A stretch of DNA of 34,892 nucleotides from Prevotella pallens ATCC 700821. Lineage in GTDB: Bacteria; Bacteroidota; Bacteroidia; Bacteroidales; Bacteroidaceae. Both the position numbers and the translations under genes were made by a program. Shown in pieces: positions 26,506 through 34,892 of the stretch. How positions within the stretch are numbered: the stretch's first letter is position 1; each line of letters opens with the position of its first letter. The stretch is taken from positions 533,946-568,837 of the forward strand of contig NZ_GL982513.1 of NCBI RefSeq assembly GCF_000220255.1, in the 5' to 3' direction. The notes beneath the pieces are model-generated. The model saw nothing but the letters and a program-made list of their open reading frames with translations. It ran no database searches and was not told the DNA's origin.

Positions 26506-28578
26506 CTATGGATTAAGTTTAAACACCAAAGATGTGCCTATCATAAAAGGTTTACCTTGTTGAGCAAATGCTGCAGACGAAACAAAAGCATAGCTCATAT
26601 AATGTGTATTGGTTGTATTCTTTGTCCAAACTTCCCATGTGAAACGTCCCTTTGTTGCTGCAATCTTCAGATTGAGAAGCGCATAAAAAGGTTGTTTTAA
26701 CTTGTTATCTTCTGTCCAATATATTTTTCCAGTACCTGTAAGTGCAGCATTAAACATAAGTTTATCTAATCCTGCTACATTAGAAAGTGTATAATTAGCT
26801 ACAAACGACATAGTTTGTTTTGGCACCATTGGTAACATATTGCCAATAAAATCTACGGTTGCACTTTTCTTATAATATAGGAATTGCGCATAAGTATAAC
26901 CATAATTTGCTTGCAATTCTAAGCTTGTGATAGGACGATAAGTTGCCGAAAGCTCGAAACCTTTACTGTTAGAATGTCCTGCATTATTAATAATATTTCC
27001 TACACCAGGTACGGTAGTTGTTACTTGTTGATGTTTCCAATCTATGTAGAATAAACTCATTTCTGTTTGAAGAGTTCCATTAAGGAAAGCCAACTTTGCT
27101 CCAATTTCGTAATTCCAATTGTATTCTGGATCGTAAGCTGGAAGTTTCTGTGTAGTAGAAGTAACATTATAACCACCAGCTTTATAACCACGTGCTATAG
27201 AAGCATACACCATTTTGTTGGCAGAAATTTGCTGACTGAGTGTAAATTTTGGTGTTATCTGACTAAAGTGCATGTGGTCTTTGTACGTTGCTGTTTGTAC
27301 ATTACTTGCAAGTCCTGTGCTTAGATTATATTTGTTTGCTGTATAGTTTTCGCCTACTCGTTCATAATCGTATCTCAATCCTATTGAAGCATATAGTGTT
27401 TTTGTTATATCATAAGTAGACTGATGGTAAATAGCTCCTCCCCAAGTAGGATTATTATAGAACTTAGGAGTAGCAAAGTCTTTTGTTATGAACTGTGTTT
27501 CAACACTATTATTTAATTTTTGGTAGAAGCCGAAAGCACCTATAATCCAATGATAGCGATTATTATTGTTTGCCGAACGTAATGTAAACTCTTGGCTTAC
27601 GAGAGTTTGTTTTAGTCCTGTTATAACAAAGTAGAGGTCTTTTGGTGTAAAATCCTGGTCTATATATTGTTTATCTTTACTGTATTGGAATGATGTTTGT
27701 GAATTGAAGTGGACTTTATCTCCTTTATAAAGCCAATTTAAGCCAGCCGAAAGAACATTTCGTCTATAGCTACTGTAACGATTGTAGTTTACAGCTTCTA
27801 CCGTGTTATTAGTTACGTTATATTTTCCGTAAGGATAACCACCTTGTGTAGAATGATCGAAAAGAACATTCAAACGCATTGTCCAAAGTGGAGCTGCTTG
27901 CCATGCTAATCCCATTTCTGCATTGGCACTTTTCAAATTATCTGCTTTTTCTCCCGTTGCTATATTGCGAAAAAATCCATCGTTTCTATGATAATTTCCT
28001 GCTACGTGAAGTCCTAAACGTTGTGTAAGTTTCTGATAATGCGATAAGCCTAAACGTAAATCGTTGCGCGAACCATAACTCAATTTGGCTATAGTGTTTT
28101 GATATTCTAATGGTGAATAGGTATAAATATTGATAAGTCCGCCTGTAGAATTTCGTCCATATAATGTACCTTGTGGTCCGCGTAGAATTTCTATTCCGTT
28201 GATTCCTACTATATCTAAATCAACAACTGACCGTTCAAAATAGGGCATTCCATCAACATATAGTCCAACAGAAGGGGCATTTGTTTTAGAACCAATACCT
28301 CTAATGTAGATAGGTGTATTTTGTCGTGCACCATAATCTGCTATAAAAATATTTGGAAACACACTACTTACATCGCGTAAGCCATTTAATTCGTTGTGGT
28401 TAATAAACTGACTCCCTGCCACAGATACTGACATTGGAGCTTTACTAATGTTGTCTTGTTTAAACCCATTCACTACAACCTCTTTTAATATGTGATGTTG
28501 TGTGGTTGTTGAATCGGTTACTTCTGCCATTGCACAAAGTGGAAAGAGTGCTGTACATAGTAAGAAAGAAAATTTCAT
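26506..28578 (-). CDS. TonB-dependent outer-membrane receptor heading the hem operon
   Basis: Taking Met at 28578 gives 690 residues with a signal peptide MKFSFLLCTALFPLCAMA; the longer frame to 28635 is rejected because the promoter box lies inside it. The plug is clear: HHILKEVVVNGFKQDNISKA, LRDVSSVFPNIFIADYGARQ, PIYIRGIGSKTNAPSVGLYV and EILRGPQGTLYGRNSTGG. The barrel follows, with YASIARGYKAGGYNV and PEYNWNYEIGAKLAF, ending in an aromatic/hydrophobic strand (FMIGTSLVFKLNP). It belongs to the iron-siderophore/B12-like receptor group. The FRAP/NPDL signature of many heme receptors was not seen. It is the first gene of an operon with an MFS transporter, hemN and hemG, which points to a porphyrin or metallophore ligand. 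Confidence 0.9.
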   Translation of the reverse strand: MKFSFLLCTALFPLCAMAEVTDSTTTQHHILKEVVVNGFKQDNISKAPMSVSVAGSQFINHNELNGLRDVSSVFPNIFIADYGARQNTPIYIRGIGSKTNAPSVGLYVDGMPYFERSVVDLDIVGINGIEILRGPQGTLYGRNSTGGLINIYTYSPLEYQNTIAKLSYGSRNDLRLGLSHYQKLTQRLGLHVAGNYHRNDGFFRNIATGEKADNLKSANAEMGLAWQAAPLWTMRLNVLFDHSTQGGYPYGKYNVTNNTVEAVNYNRYSSYRRNVLSAGLNWLYKGDKVHFNSQTSFQYSKDKQYIDQDFTPKDLYFVITGLKQTLVSQEFTLRSANNNNRYHWIIGAFGFYQKLNNSVETQFITKDFATPKFYNNPTWGGAIYHQSTYDITKTLYASIGLRYDYERVGENYTANKYNLSTGLASNVQTATYKDHMHFSQITPKFTLSQQISANKMVYASIARGYKAGGYNVTSTTQKLPAYDPEYNWNYEIGAKLAFLNGTLQTEMSLFYIDWKHQQVTTTVPGVGNIINNAGHSNSKGFELSATYRPITSLELQANYGYTYAQFLYYKKSATVDFIGNMLPMVPKQTMSFVANYTLSNVAGLDKLMFNAALTGTGKIYWTEDNKLKQPFYALLNLKIAATKGRFTWEVWTKNTTNTHYMSYAFVSSAAFAQQGKPFMIGTSLVFKLNP

Positions 28579-28604
28579 AACTCTTGTTCTTTTTAATGTG
28601 GGTG

Positions 28605-28636
28605 CAAAGTTACGTCTTTCTTTTTTTACATACAAT
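28605..28636 (-). promoter_or_regulatory. Promoter of the receptor-MFS-hemN-hemG operon
   Basis: On the minus strand ATTG (28636-28633), a 20-bp spacer and TAACTTTG (28612-28605) match the Bacteroidetes promoter. The ATG at 28578 is 26 bp downstream. Confidence 0.7.
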
Positions 28637-28880
28637 CATCATTTATAAGGAAATTTATAAGGAATATTGCTGAAAATGTGAGATTATAACTATGTGCTCA
28701 GCTTTCGGTTGTTATATTCTTACCAATGGTTTTGTTATATTCTTATTAATACTTTTCTATGTTTTATTGCTCACTTGCAAAATGCTAACAACTATAGAAT
28801 GTAGGTGCCTATATATAATAAGGTGTAAACAATTTGAATAGGCACAATATTTTTATATTGTTATTGCTTTTAGATATAAA

Positions 28881-28914
28881 AAACTCATCTCTACCAGTTG
28901 ATAGAGATGAGTTT
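28881..28914 (-). terminator. pckA terminator
   Basis: Perfect 13-bp stem AAACTCATCTCTA / TAGAGATGAGTTT with an 8-base loop; on the minus strand it continues as TTTTTTATAT. It lies about 40 bp past the pckA stop. Confidence 0.88.
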
Positions 28915-28954
28915 AAAGGTTTTAATAAAGTGTTTTCGTTACACCTTATATATA

Positions 28955-30568
28955 TTAGAGCTGTGGACCAGCTGCAACAAGCTTCTTACCAGCTTCGTTT
29001 GTCTCATACTTCTTAAAGTTCTTTATGAAACGAGCTGCAAGGTCTTTAGCTTTTTCGTCCCATTGTGAAGCATCTTTATATGTATCGCGTGGGTCGAGAA
29101 TTTCAGTTGCAACACCTTCAAGTTTTGTTGGAACAGTGAAGTTGAAATAAGGAATCTGTTTTGTAGGAGCAGCGTCGATAGAGTGGTTCAAAATAGCATC
29201 GATAATACCACGAGTATCGCGAATAGAAATACGTTTGCCAGTACCATTCCAGCCAGTATTTACTAAGTATGCCTTAGCACCGCTCTTTTCCATCTTCTTA
29301 ACCAACTCTTCTGCATATTTTGTTGGGTGAAGTTCCAAGAAAGCCTGACCGAAGCAAGCAGAGAATGTTGGAGTTGGTTCTGTAATACCACGTTCTGTAC
29401 CAGCTAATTTTGCTGTGAAACCAGAAAGGAAGTAGTATTTTGTTTGTTCAGCATTAAGAATAGATACTGGAGGAAGTACACCAAAAGCATCAGCAGAAAG
29501 GAAAATTACCTGTTTTGCAGCTGGACCTTGTGATTCTGGACGCTGAATATTCTTAATATGATAGATAGGATAAGATACACGAGTATTCTCGGTTACACTC
29601 TTATCTGCAAAGTCTATCTTACCATTCTCGTCAACAGTTACGTTTTCAAGAAGAGCATCGCGTGTAATTGCACCGTAAATATCAGGTTCAGATTCTTTAT
29701 CAAGGTTGATAACTTTTGCATAGCAACCACCTTCAAAGTTGAATACACCCTTATCGTCCCATCCGTGTTCGTCATCACCAATAAGTTTACGCTTAGGATC
29801 GGTAGACAATGTTGTTTTACCTGTACCAGAAAGACCAAAGAAAATTGCTGTGTTTTCTCCGTTCATATCTGTATTTGCAGAACAGTGCATAGAAGCAATA
29901 CCCTTTAATGGCAAGAAGTAGTTCATCATTGAGAACATACCTTTCTTCATTTCACCACCGTACCATGTATTTACAATAACTTGCTCCTTAGAAGTTACGT
30001 TAAACATAACGCAAGTTTCTGAATGCAAACCAAGTTCTTTCCAGTTTTCTACTTTAGCTTTTGAAGCATTGTAAACAATGAAATCTGGTTCTTGCTCGAA
30101 ATCTGCTTCGCTTTTTGGACGAATGAACATATTTGTTACAAAGTGAGCCTGCCAAGCAACCTCTACAATGAAACGAATCTTCATACGTGTGTCTTTGTGT
30201 GTACCACAAAAACCATCTACTACAAACAAACGTTTGTTAGAAAGTTCTTTCTTTGCAATATCTTTTACTGTTGCCCAAGCTTCTTTTGTAGCACGGTGGT
30301 TATCGTTATGATATTCTTCTGAATCCCACCATACTGTATCGTGAGAATTTTCATCATCAACAATAAACTTATCTTTAGGAGAACGACCAGTATAAATACC
30401 TGTCATTACATCAATAGCACCAAGTTCTGTTTCATGACCAACTTCAAAACCTTCAAGACCTTCTTTTGTTTCTTCGTTAAACAATACTTCGTAAGAAGGA
30501 TTGTAAAGTACTTCTGTTGTACCTGTAATACCGTACTTCGTAAGTACGCTCTTATCAAATTTTGCCAT
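28955..30568 (-). CDS. pckA: Phosphoenolpyruvate carboxykinase (ATP)
   Basis: PckA interconverts oxaloacetate and ATP with phosphoenolpyruvate, CO2 and ADP; in succinate-forming Bacteroidales it often runs in the carboxylating direction and conserves ATP. The 537-residue protein is of usual length. Motifs are [14 protein letters not shown] (57-70, with Arg62), the kinase-1a P-loop [11 protein letters not shown] near residue 250, the metal and nucleotide segment [34 protein letters not shown] and NTGWNGTG. The gene is monocistronic with a textbook promoter and terminator, and is divergent from upp. Confidence 0.97.
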   Translation of the reverse strand: MAKFDKSVLTKYGITGTTEVLYNPSYEVLFNEETKEGLEGFEVGHETELGAIDVMTGIYTGRSPKDKFIVDDENSHDTVWWDSEEYHNDNHRATKEAWATVKDIAKKELSNKRLFVVDGFCGTHKDTRMKIRFIVEVAWQAHFVTNMFIRPKSEADFEQEPDFIVYNASKAKVENWKELGLHSETCVMFNVTSKEQVIVNTWYGGEMKKGMFSMMNYFLPLKGIASMHCSANTDMNGENTAIFFGLSGTGKTTLSTDPKRKLIGDDEHGWDDKGVFNFEGGCYAKVINLDKESEPDIYGAITRDALLENVTVDENGKIDFADKSVTENTRVSYPIYHIKNIQRPESQGPAAKQVIFLSADAFGVLPPVSILNAEQTKYYFLSGFTAKLAGTERGITEPTPTFSACFGQAFLELHPTKYAEELVKKMEKSGAKAYLVNTGWNGTGKRISIRDTRGIIDAILNHSIDAAPTKQIPYFNFTVPTKLEGVATEILDPRDTYKDASQWDEKAKDLAARFIKNFKKYETNEAGKKLVAAGPQL

Positions 30569-30635
30569 TTTTTATAATATAAAATTATGTTGAAATTTAT
30601 CTCTTAATCTTATTACTATTTTACCTTAAACACCG

Positions 30636-30666
30636 CAAAGGTAGTAATTTTATAATGCAACGCAAA
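30636..30666 (-). promoter_or_regulatory. pckA promoter
   Basis: On the minus strand TTTG (30666-30663), a 19-bp spacer and TACCTTTG (30643-30636) form an exact Bacteroidetes promoter, giving a leader of about 60 bases. Confidence 0.85.
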
Positions 30667-30756
30667 ATCATAAATATAAAAAATGCAACAAGAATTGATT
30701 TGTAAGGTTAAAGAATATAAAATTCCTTGATATTAAAAGATATTTGCTATTCGGAC

Positions 30757-30788
30757 GTTGCAAATGCTAAACTATTTTCTTAATTTTG
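30757..30788 (+). promoter_or_regulatory. upp promoter
   Basis: GTTG (30757-30760), a 20-bp spacer and TAATTTTG (30781-30788) match the consensus. The box lies downstream of the ATG at 30758 of the longest frame, which decides for the upp start at 30866. Confidence 0.75.
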
Positions 30789-30865
30789 CCGAAATTTTGG
30801 GGCATAAAAACTATTACTCCCAAACATATATATCACCAATATATAACCATAGTGTAAAAAGAAAA

Positions 30866-31525
30866 ATGGAAATCATTAACTTCTCGGATCAAAACTCCAT
30901 TGTAAACCAATACATGGCAGAAATTCGTGACAAAGAGTACCAGAGAAACCGTCTCCTTTTTCGTAATAATGTTATGCGAATAGGGGAATTCGAAGCTTTC
31001 GAAATCTCTAAAACTCTTCAGTACGAAACAAAAGAAATACTCACGCCATTGGGCGTTTCAAAGGTAAATATACCTACCGACAAAATTGTTCTCGCAACAA
31101 TTTTCCGGGCAGGACTACCTTTTCATAACGGTTTTCTTAATATTTTCGACCATGCTGGAAATGCTTTTGTAAGTGCATATAGAGAATATAAAGACAAAGA
31201 ACACCACGAAGTGGGTATACATGTTGAATATTTGGCAACACCCGATATTAATGGTAAAACTTTAATTATTGCCGATCCAATGTTAGCTACTGGTGGTTCT
31301 ATGGAACTTGGCTATAAAGCTATTCTTTCTAAAGGCGAACCACGGCATGTTCACATTGCATGTGTAATTGCTTCTCCTGAAGGTATTGAACATATAAAAA
31401 AGACTTTCCCCGATAATAACACTACTATTTGGTGTGGAGCTATAGACGATGGACTAAACGAACATAAGTATATTGTTCCAGGATTTGGAGATGCTGGCGA
31501 CTTATGTTATGGAGAAAAACTATAA
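30866..31525 (+). CDS. upp: Uracil phosphoribosyltransferase
   Basis: Upp makes UMP from uracil and phosphoribosyl pyrophosphate in pyrimidine salvage. From Met at 30866 the product has 219 residues. It carries ATIFRAGLPFHNGF near 77-90, the PRPP-binding loop IIADPMLATGGSMELGY (Asp137) and the uracil-binding end GFGDAGDLCYG (206-216). Many Upp proteins are about 208 residues, so the length is normal. The open frame extends 36 codons upstream, but those codons include the promoter and are not family-like. It has its own terminator and is divergent from pckA. Together with cdd in this window it covers cytidine and uracil salvage. Confidence 0.95.
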   Translation: MEIINFSDQNSIVNQYMAEIRDKEYQRNRLLFRNNVMRIGEFEAFEISKTLQYETKEILTPLGVSKVNIPTDKIVLATIFRAGLPFHNGFLNIFDHAGNAFVSAYREYKDKEHHEVGIHVEYLATPDINGKTLIIADPMLATGGSMELGYKAILSKGEPRHVHIACVIASPEGIEHIKKTFPDNNTTIWCGAIDDGLNEHKYIVPGFGDAGDLCYGEKL

Positions 31526-31543
31526 ATATTAGCTAAAAAGGAA

Positions 31544-31590
31544 CTTGCAAAAGATATAATATAAACTTTTGCAAGCTCTTTTTTTTTTAT
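31544..31590 (+). terminator. upp terminator
   Basis: CTTGCAAAAG (31544-31553) pairs with CTTTTGCAAG (31566-31575), followed by CTC and a run of about ten T. It begins 18 bp after the stop. Confidence 0.88.
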
Positions 31591-32101
31591 AAGAACATAT
31601 TTTTTTTGCTAATTACAAACACTGTTAATGTAATTAGTGGGTTGGCTCTTTCTTTTATCTCAATCGTTCATTAAGCTGTAGTACCATTATATTTTGTTTA
31701 TACTATAACTTCTTTACCATTTTTCGCTTCTTACCATCTATTTTGCTTGTCTTTCTAATTCGCTGTAAACTGTTACACCTTTATATAACGATAAACAATA
31801 TGCCAACAATAAAGCAAAATAGGGCAAGCTATACCGAAGCCTATTTAACTTTCAAAAGATACATTATAGATTTTGTAATTACGAAATAGAAAAAAATAAT
31901 AAGAAAATAAAATTTTATAATTAAAAACCTCTATGTTTTTTATTATAAAATTTCTCCACATAATTATTCTTTATTTTTTCCCTATTTTACTATACGCTTT
32001 TTGCCATATTAGCTGCTTCTGTATACATTTTGATTCAGCCATAAATAGTTCTACTTAGAATTTTTTTTCTCGCTATATATAAAACATTATACTCTACATA
32101 C

Positions 32102-32140
32102 AGAAAGGTGGCGTTTCGGTTTACGAAGCACCACCTTTCT
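32102..32140 (-). terminator. Strong hairpin, possible end of a small transcript
   Basis: AGAAAGGTGG (32102-32111) pairs perfectly with CCACCTTTCT (32131-32140); an inner stem (TTTCG/CGAAG-like) extends it. There is no T-tract on either side. It lies downstream of an orphan minus-strand promoter and may end its transcript. Confidence 0.5.
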
Positions 32141-32250
32141 ACTTTCTCAAATCATCAACTAACTTAAACTATTTACTCTATAATAATAACTAATCAACTA
32201 TCTTTTTTACCTATATGAACCTTTTCTATAAACAACCTTGAGTCTTATTG

Positions 32251-32310
32251 TTATCCCAATCTTAATTTTTTCTTCTTATTTTTTGAGTGTCTCCAGAAAA
32301 AGTGGCTCAT
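32251..32310 (-). CDS. Candidate 19-residue basic microprotein
   Basis: Downstream of an orphan promoter the minus strand opens ATG at 32310 and reads MSHFFWRHSKNKKKKLRLG then TAA. It is very basic after an aromatic start. A purine-rich AAAAAGAGA stands about ten bases before the ATG. Another ATG just upstream gives only two codons. I know no family for it; a frame this short can arise by chance, and the unit may instead be a non-coding RNA. Confidence 0.3.
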   Translation of the reverse strand: MSHFFWRHSKNKKKKLRLG

Positions 32311-32330
32311 ATCATCTCTTTTTACGACTG

Positions 32331-32362
32331 CAAAGTTATAGCTATATTGCATTGTACGCAAA
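32331..32362 (-). promoter_or_regulatory. Orphan promoter for a small transcript
   Basis: On the minus strand TTTG (32362-32359), a 20-bp spacer and TAACTTTG (32338-32331) match the Bacteroidetes promoter exactly, yet no normal-sized gene lies downstream before upp, which is on the opposite strand. Confidence 0.65.
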
Positions 32363-32437
32363 AAATAAAGCAGAGAATAAACAATATTCGCCATTTTATT
32401 GCTATTTATCAATCTAATTGATTTTTGTCAATACTAA

Positions 32438-32469
32438 TTTGCTATTCTTATACTTTTTTCTTAAATTTG
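32438..32469 (+). promoter_or_regulatory. Promoter of the helicase gene
   Basis: TTTG (32438-32441), a 20-bp spacer and TAAATTTG (32462-32469) form a full consensus promoter 26 bp before the ATG at 32496. Confidence 0.82.
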
Positions 32470-32495
32470 CTGACTAATTATCACATTATAGAATA

Positions 32496-34658
32496 ATGGA
32501 AAATAATACCGAATTGCGCAACGCATGGGATTTTGTAGAACATACAGGCATTAGCATTTTCTTAACAGGAAAAGCTGGTACCGGAAAAACAACCTTTTTG
32601 CGAACTATACAGCAACGGAGCACAAAACGAATGATAGTTGTAGCACCTACAGGGGTTGCAGCCATAAATGCTAATGGTGTAACCATTCATTCTTTCTTTC
32701 AACTTCCATTATCTCCATTTGTTCCCGAAAGCACAGTAAAGCCACGTTTTGAATATAGTAAGCAAAAACGGCAAATTATGCGAACACTCGACCTTCTTAT
32801 TATAGACGAAATCAGTATGGTTCGTGCAGATATTCTTGATGCTATCGATTCTATTCTTCGCCGTTTTAGAGAACATAATAAACCTTTTGGAGGAGTACAG
32901 CTCTTAATGATAGGCGATTTGCAACAACTTACACCTATTGTGCGCCCAGACGAAGAAAAATTGTTAAGCCGTTATTATAATACACCTTATTTTTTCGATT
33001 CTAAAGCTCTGCAAAGCACACAATATGTTACAATAGAGCTAACAAAAGTGTTTAGACAACAAGACAAAGTTTTTATAGATATATTAAACCACTTTAGAGA
33101 TGGACACGTTTCTGATGAAGATTTTGATATTTTAAATAAACGCTATCAACCAAATTTTAACCCCGATAAAAATAGCGATTACATACATTTAACAACGCAC
33201 AACAGAATAGCCGATAATATAAACGACCGACAATTAGAACAAATTAAAGAACAAGCATATAAGTTTTGTGCACGAGTGGAAGGACAATTTCCCGAAAATA
33301 GTTATCCCGCCGACTATGAACTAACATTAAAATGCGGAGCACAAGTAATGTTTATTCATAACGACCGTTTCGAACGATATTATAATGGGAAAATAGGAAG
33401 GATTACTTATATTGATAATGAAAGAATAGAAGTAAGCTGTCCGAACGAAAACGAAAAAATAGAGGTTGAACCCCAAACGTGGGAAAATACTCGTTACACA
33501 CTCAACGAAACAACAAAACAAATAGAAGGAGAGGTGTTAGGAACTTTCACACAATATCCATTGCGATTGGCTTGGGCTATTACAATTCATAAAAGTCAGG
33601 GGCTAACTTTCGAACATGCCATTATAGATGCGCAACAAGCTTTTGCATCTGGACAGGTTTATGTGGCTTTAAGCAGATGTAGAACATTAGAAGGTTTGGT
33701 TTTAGCATCAACACTAAACAGAAATGCCGTTATAAACGATGCCAGAGTAGATAGCTATATTGCACAACAAAACATACGAGCAGCCGAAAGTATTAAGAAT
33801 TTGCCTCTCCTAAAAGAAGAATATTACAGAATGATGCTGTTGGAATTGTTCAACTTTAGCGAAATATATAATGCCGAATCGGCTCTTTTTAGAACTTTGG
33901 TAGAGCATTTCCATAAACATACCAAGCTAATTGCACTACACCAAACAACAGTTTCTGAATTGAAAGAGAAAGTTCTGGATATTTCTACGAAATGGACACA
34001 ATATATAAAAGGTATATCAATAGCAGAATTGCATAATAAAGAATTTTTAGATAGAATAAAAAGCAGTGCACAATATTTCTACAACGAACTTTCAAAAATA
34101 TTTGCAGACCAGATAGAGCAAACCAAAGGCATTGAAAGTAAAAATAAAGAAGCCATAAAGCGAATAGATAATAATATTAGCGAAGTTGAACAAAGTAAAC
34201 AAGCAAAACTGTTATTGCTGGAAGATATAATGATAGAAGATTTTAGCACAAGTTACTATCTTAAACGCAAACAAGAAGCAATTTTAATATCAATGGGCGA
34301 CGAGGATATTGCAAAACAACGCAATAAAAAACATAAAGTAGAAGCCGAAAAAAAGAAAAAAGAAGCAACACACAACATAAGCTACAAACTTTATAAAGCA
34401 GGAATGACCTTAGAAACTATAGCAAAAGAACGCGGTTTAACAATAGAAACCATCGTACGGCATATAGCAAAATATGTTAGAAACGGAGAATTAAGTGTAA
34501 CCAACTTTGTAGACGATAAGAAAATAGCAGCCATTCAAAATGCAATAAATAACATTCCACCCAACGAAGGTATGAAATATATAAAAGATGTATGTTCAAT
34601 AGATGTTACTTACAGCGATATTATTTTCGTTTTAGCCAATAACGAAAGAACAAAATAA
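32496..34658 (+). CDS. Pif1-like helicase with C-terminal helix-turn-helix domain
   Basis: The 720-residue protein starts with an SF1B Pif1/RecD2-type helicase: Walker A FLTGKAGTGKTTF (22-34, Lys31), VVAPTGVAA with THSFFQLP-like motif Ia (VTIHSFFQLP), Walker B LLIIDEISMV, GDLQQLTP, ELTKVFRQQD, and the 2B-type end LAWAITIHKSQGLTF plus QVYVALSRCR. Residues about 440-620 are helical and charged, probably partly coiled coil (KRIDNNISEVEQSKQAKLLL). The C-terminus, about 625-690, reads YKLYKAGMTLETIAKERGLT and VRHIAKYVRNGEL, the HTH_40-like domain also found at the end of some RecQ proteins. It should unwind DNA 5' to 3', possibly at G4 or fork structures. Single gene with its own promoter. Confidence 0.92.
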   Translation: MENNTELRNAWDFVEHTGISIFLTGKAGTGKTTFLRTIQQRSTKRMIVVAPTGVAAINANGVTIHSFFQLPLSPFVPESTVKPRFEYSKQKRQIMRTLDLLIIDEISMVRADILDAIDSILRRFREHNKPFGGVQLLMIGDLQQLTPIVRPDEEKLLSRYYNTPYFFDSKALQSTQYVTIELTKVFRQQDKVFIDILNHFRDGHVSDEDFDILNKRYQPNFNPDKNSDYIHLTTHNRIADNINDRQLEQIKEQAYKFCARVEGQFPENSYPADYELTLKCGAQVMFIHNDRFERYYNGKIGRITYIDNERIEVSCPNENEKIEVEPQTWENTRYTLNETTKQIEGEVLGTFTQYPLRLAWAITIHKSQGLTFEHAIIDAQQAFASGQVYVALSRCRTLEGLVLASTLNRNAVINDARVDSYIAQQNIRAAESIKNLPLLKEEYYRMMLLELFNFSEIYNAESALFRTLVEHFHKHTKLIALHQTTVSELKEKVLDISTKWTQYIKGISIAELHNKEFLDRIKSSAQYFYNELSKIFADQIEQTKGIESKNKEAIKRIDNNISEVEQSKQAKLLLLEDIMIEDFSTSYYLKRKQEAILISMGDEDIAKQRNKKHKVEAEKKKKEATHNISYKLYKAGMTLETIAKERGLTIETIVRHIAKYVRNGELSVTNFVDDKKIAAIQNAINNIPPNEGMKYIKDVCSIDVTYSDIIFVLANNERTK

Positions 34659-34892
34659 ACATTTTGTAGCCGATTTTTTTAAGAACCTCCCTCCTGTTTA
34701 ATCTGAAAATGGCATTTAAGTCTCAACATATTCTGTTTTATTCTTGGCAAATTTATAAAGCCTTATAACAGAAACGTAATTGGCTATGTAAAGCTATAAA
34801 ATAGACAAAGAAAACTGCACAAAAATAAGTAACAACAGGAAATAATACTATGAAAACTGCGATGATATAATGGTATAAAAATAGATTAAGTT

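Larger units (their letters stand above)
28579..28954. other. Intergenic region between pckA and the hem operon
   Basis: It holds the hem-operon promoter (28605-28636), a two-copy, roughly 23-bp imperfect repeat around GTTATATTCTTA (28711 and 28734), and the pckA terminator (28881-28914). No gene is seen. Confidence 0.7.
31526..32495. other. 970-bp gap between upp and the helicase gene
   Basis: It holds the upp terminator, a long AT-rich stretch with nothing recognised (31600-32090), a candidate minus-strand small transcription unit (32102-32362) and the helicase promoter (32438-32469). Confidence 0.7.

Noticed and set aside
28579..28635. 19-codon N-terminal extension of the TonB-dependent receptor
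   Set aside because: It would precede the signal peptide and overlaps a TAACTTTG promoter box.
28708..28753. Fifth tandem array near GTTATATTCTTA
   Set aside because: Only two imperfect copies with a 23-bp step; too weak to join the 22-bp group.

Overview
The window reads as a chromosomal segment of a low-GC member of the Bacteroidales, most likely Prevotella or a close relative. Four things point there: promoters of the Bacteroidetes type (TTTG, 19-20 bp, TAnnTTTG); a BspA-like leucine-rich-repeat surface protein ending in the Prevotella-style tail NLNGQR...GVYIENGKK; SusC-era outer-membrane barrel proteins with a carboxypeptidase-regulatory-like N-terminus; and the neighbourhood gyrB - rpsT - tRNA-Glu - recO. 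No rRNA, phage, insertion sequence, integrase or CRISPR was seen.

Layout. 0.2-5.5 kb: AraC-type regulator, gyrB, rpsT with an upstream tRNA-Glu (all minus strand), divergent recO, then the remains of a MATE efflux gene. 5.6-11 kb: a small lipoprotein (plus), then on the minus strand a Cys-rich DUF3109 protein, two tandem uracil-DNA glycosylase genes, gpmI and a nucleoside-recognition (Gate) membrane protein. 11-16.5 kb: intergenic repeats, a 66-residue acidic peptide, a large BspA-like protein and a 1.1 kb leader with more repeats. 16.5-22.3 kb: DUF4250 protein, cdd, a parallel beta-helix lipoprotein, and a divergent, visibly GC-richer outer-membrane barrel gene. 22.4-28.6 kb: a tight minus-strand operon in the order TonB-dependent receptor, MFS transporter, hemN, hemG. 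28.9-34.7 kb: pckA, divergent upp, a 970-bp gap holding a candidate small transcription unit, and a Pif1-like helicase with a C-terminal helix-turn-helix.

How genes work together. The receptor-MFS-HemN-HemG operon looks like uptake of an external porphyrin or tetrapyrrole followed by its last pre-ferrochelatase steps. gyrB, recO and the two ung genes serve DNA topology and repair. gpmI and pckA are central carbon genes; cdd and upp are pyrimidine salvage genes.

Most interesting signals: (1) four intergenic tandem arrays of unrelated sequence that all share a 22-bp period; (2) tandem ung paralogs joined by a 174-bp tract with only 2 differences, one copy having lost the HPSPLS DNA-intercalation motif and carrying a start region resembling that of the next gene; (3) the porphyrin operon; (4) an orphan promoter-microORF-hairpin unit at about 32.1-32.36 kb. 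All calls come from reading the sequence; no database search was run.
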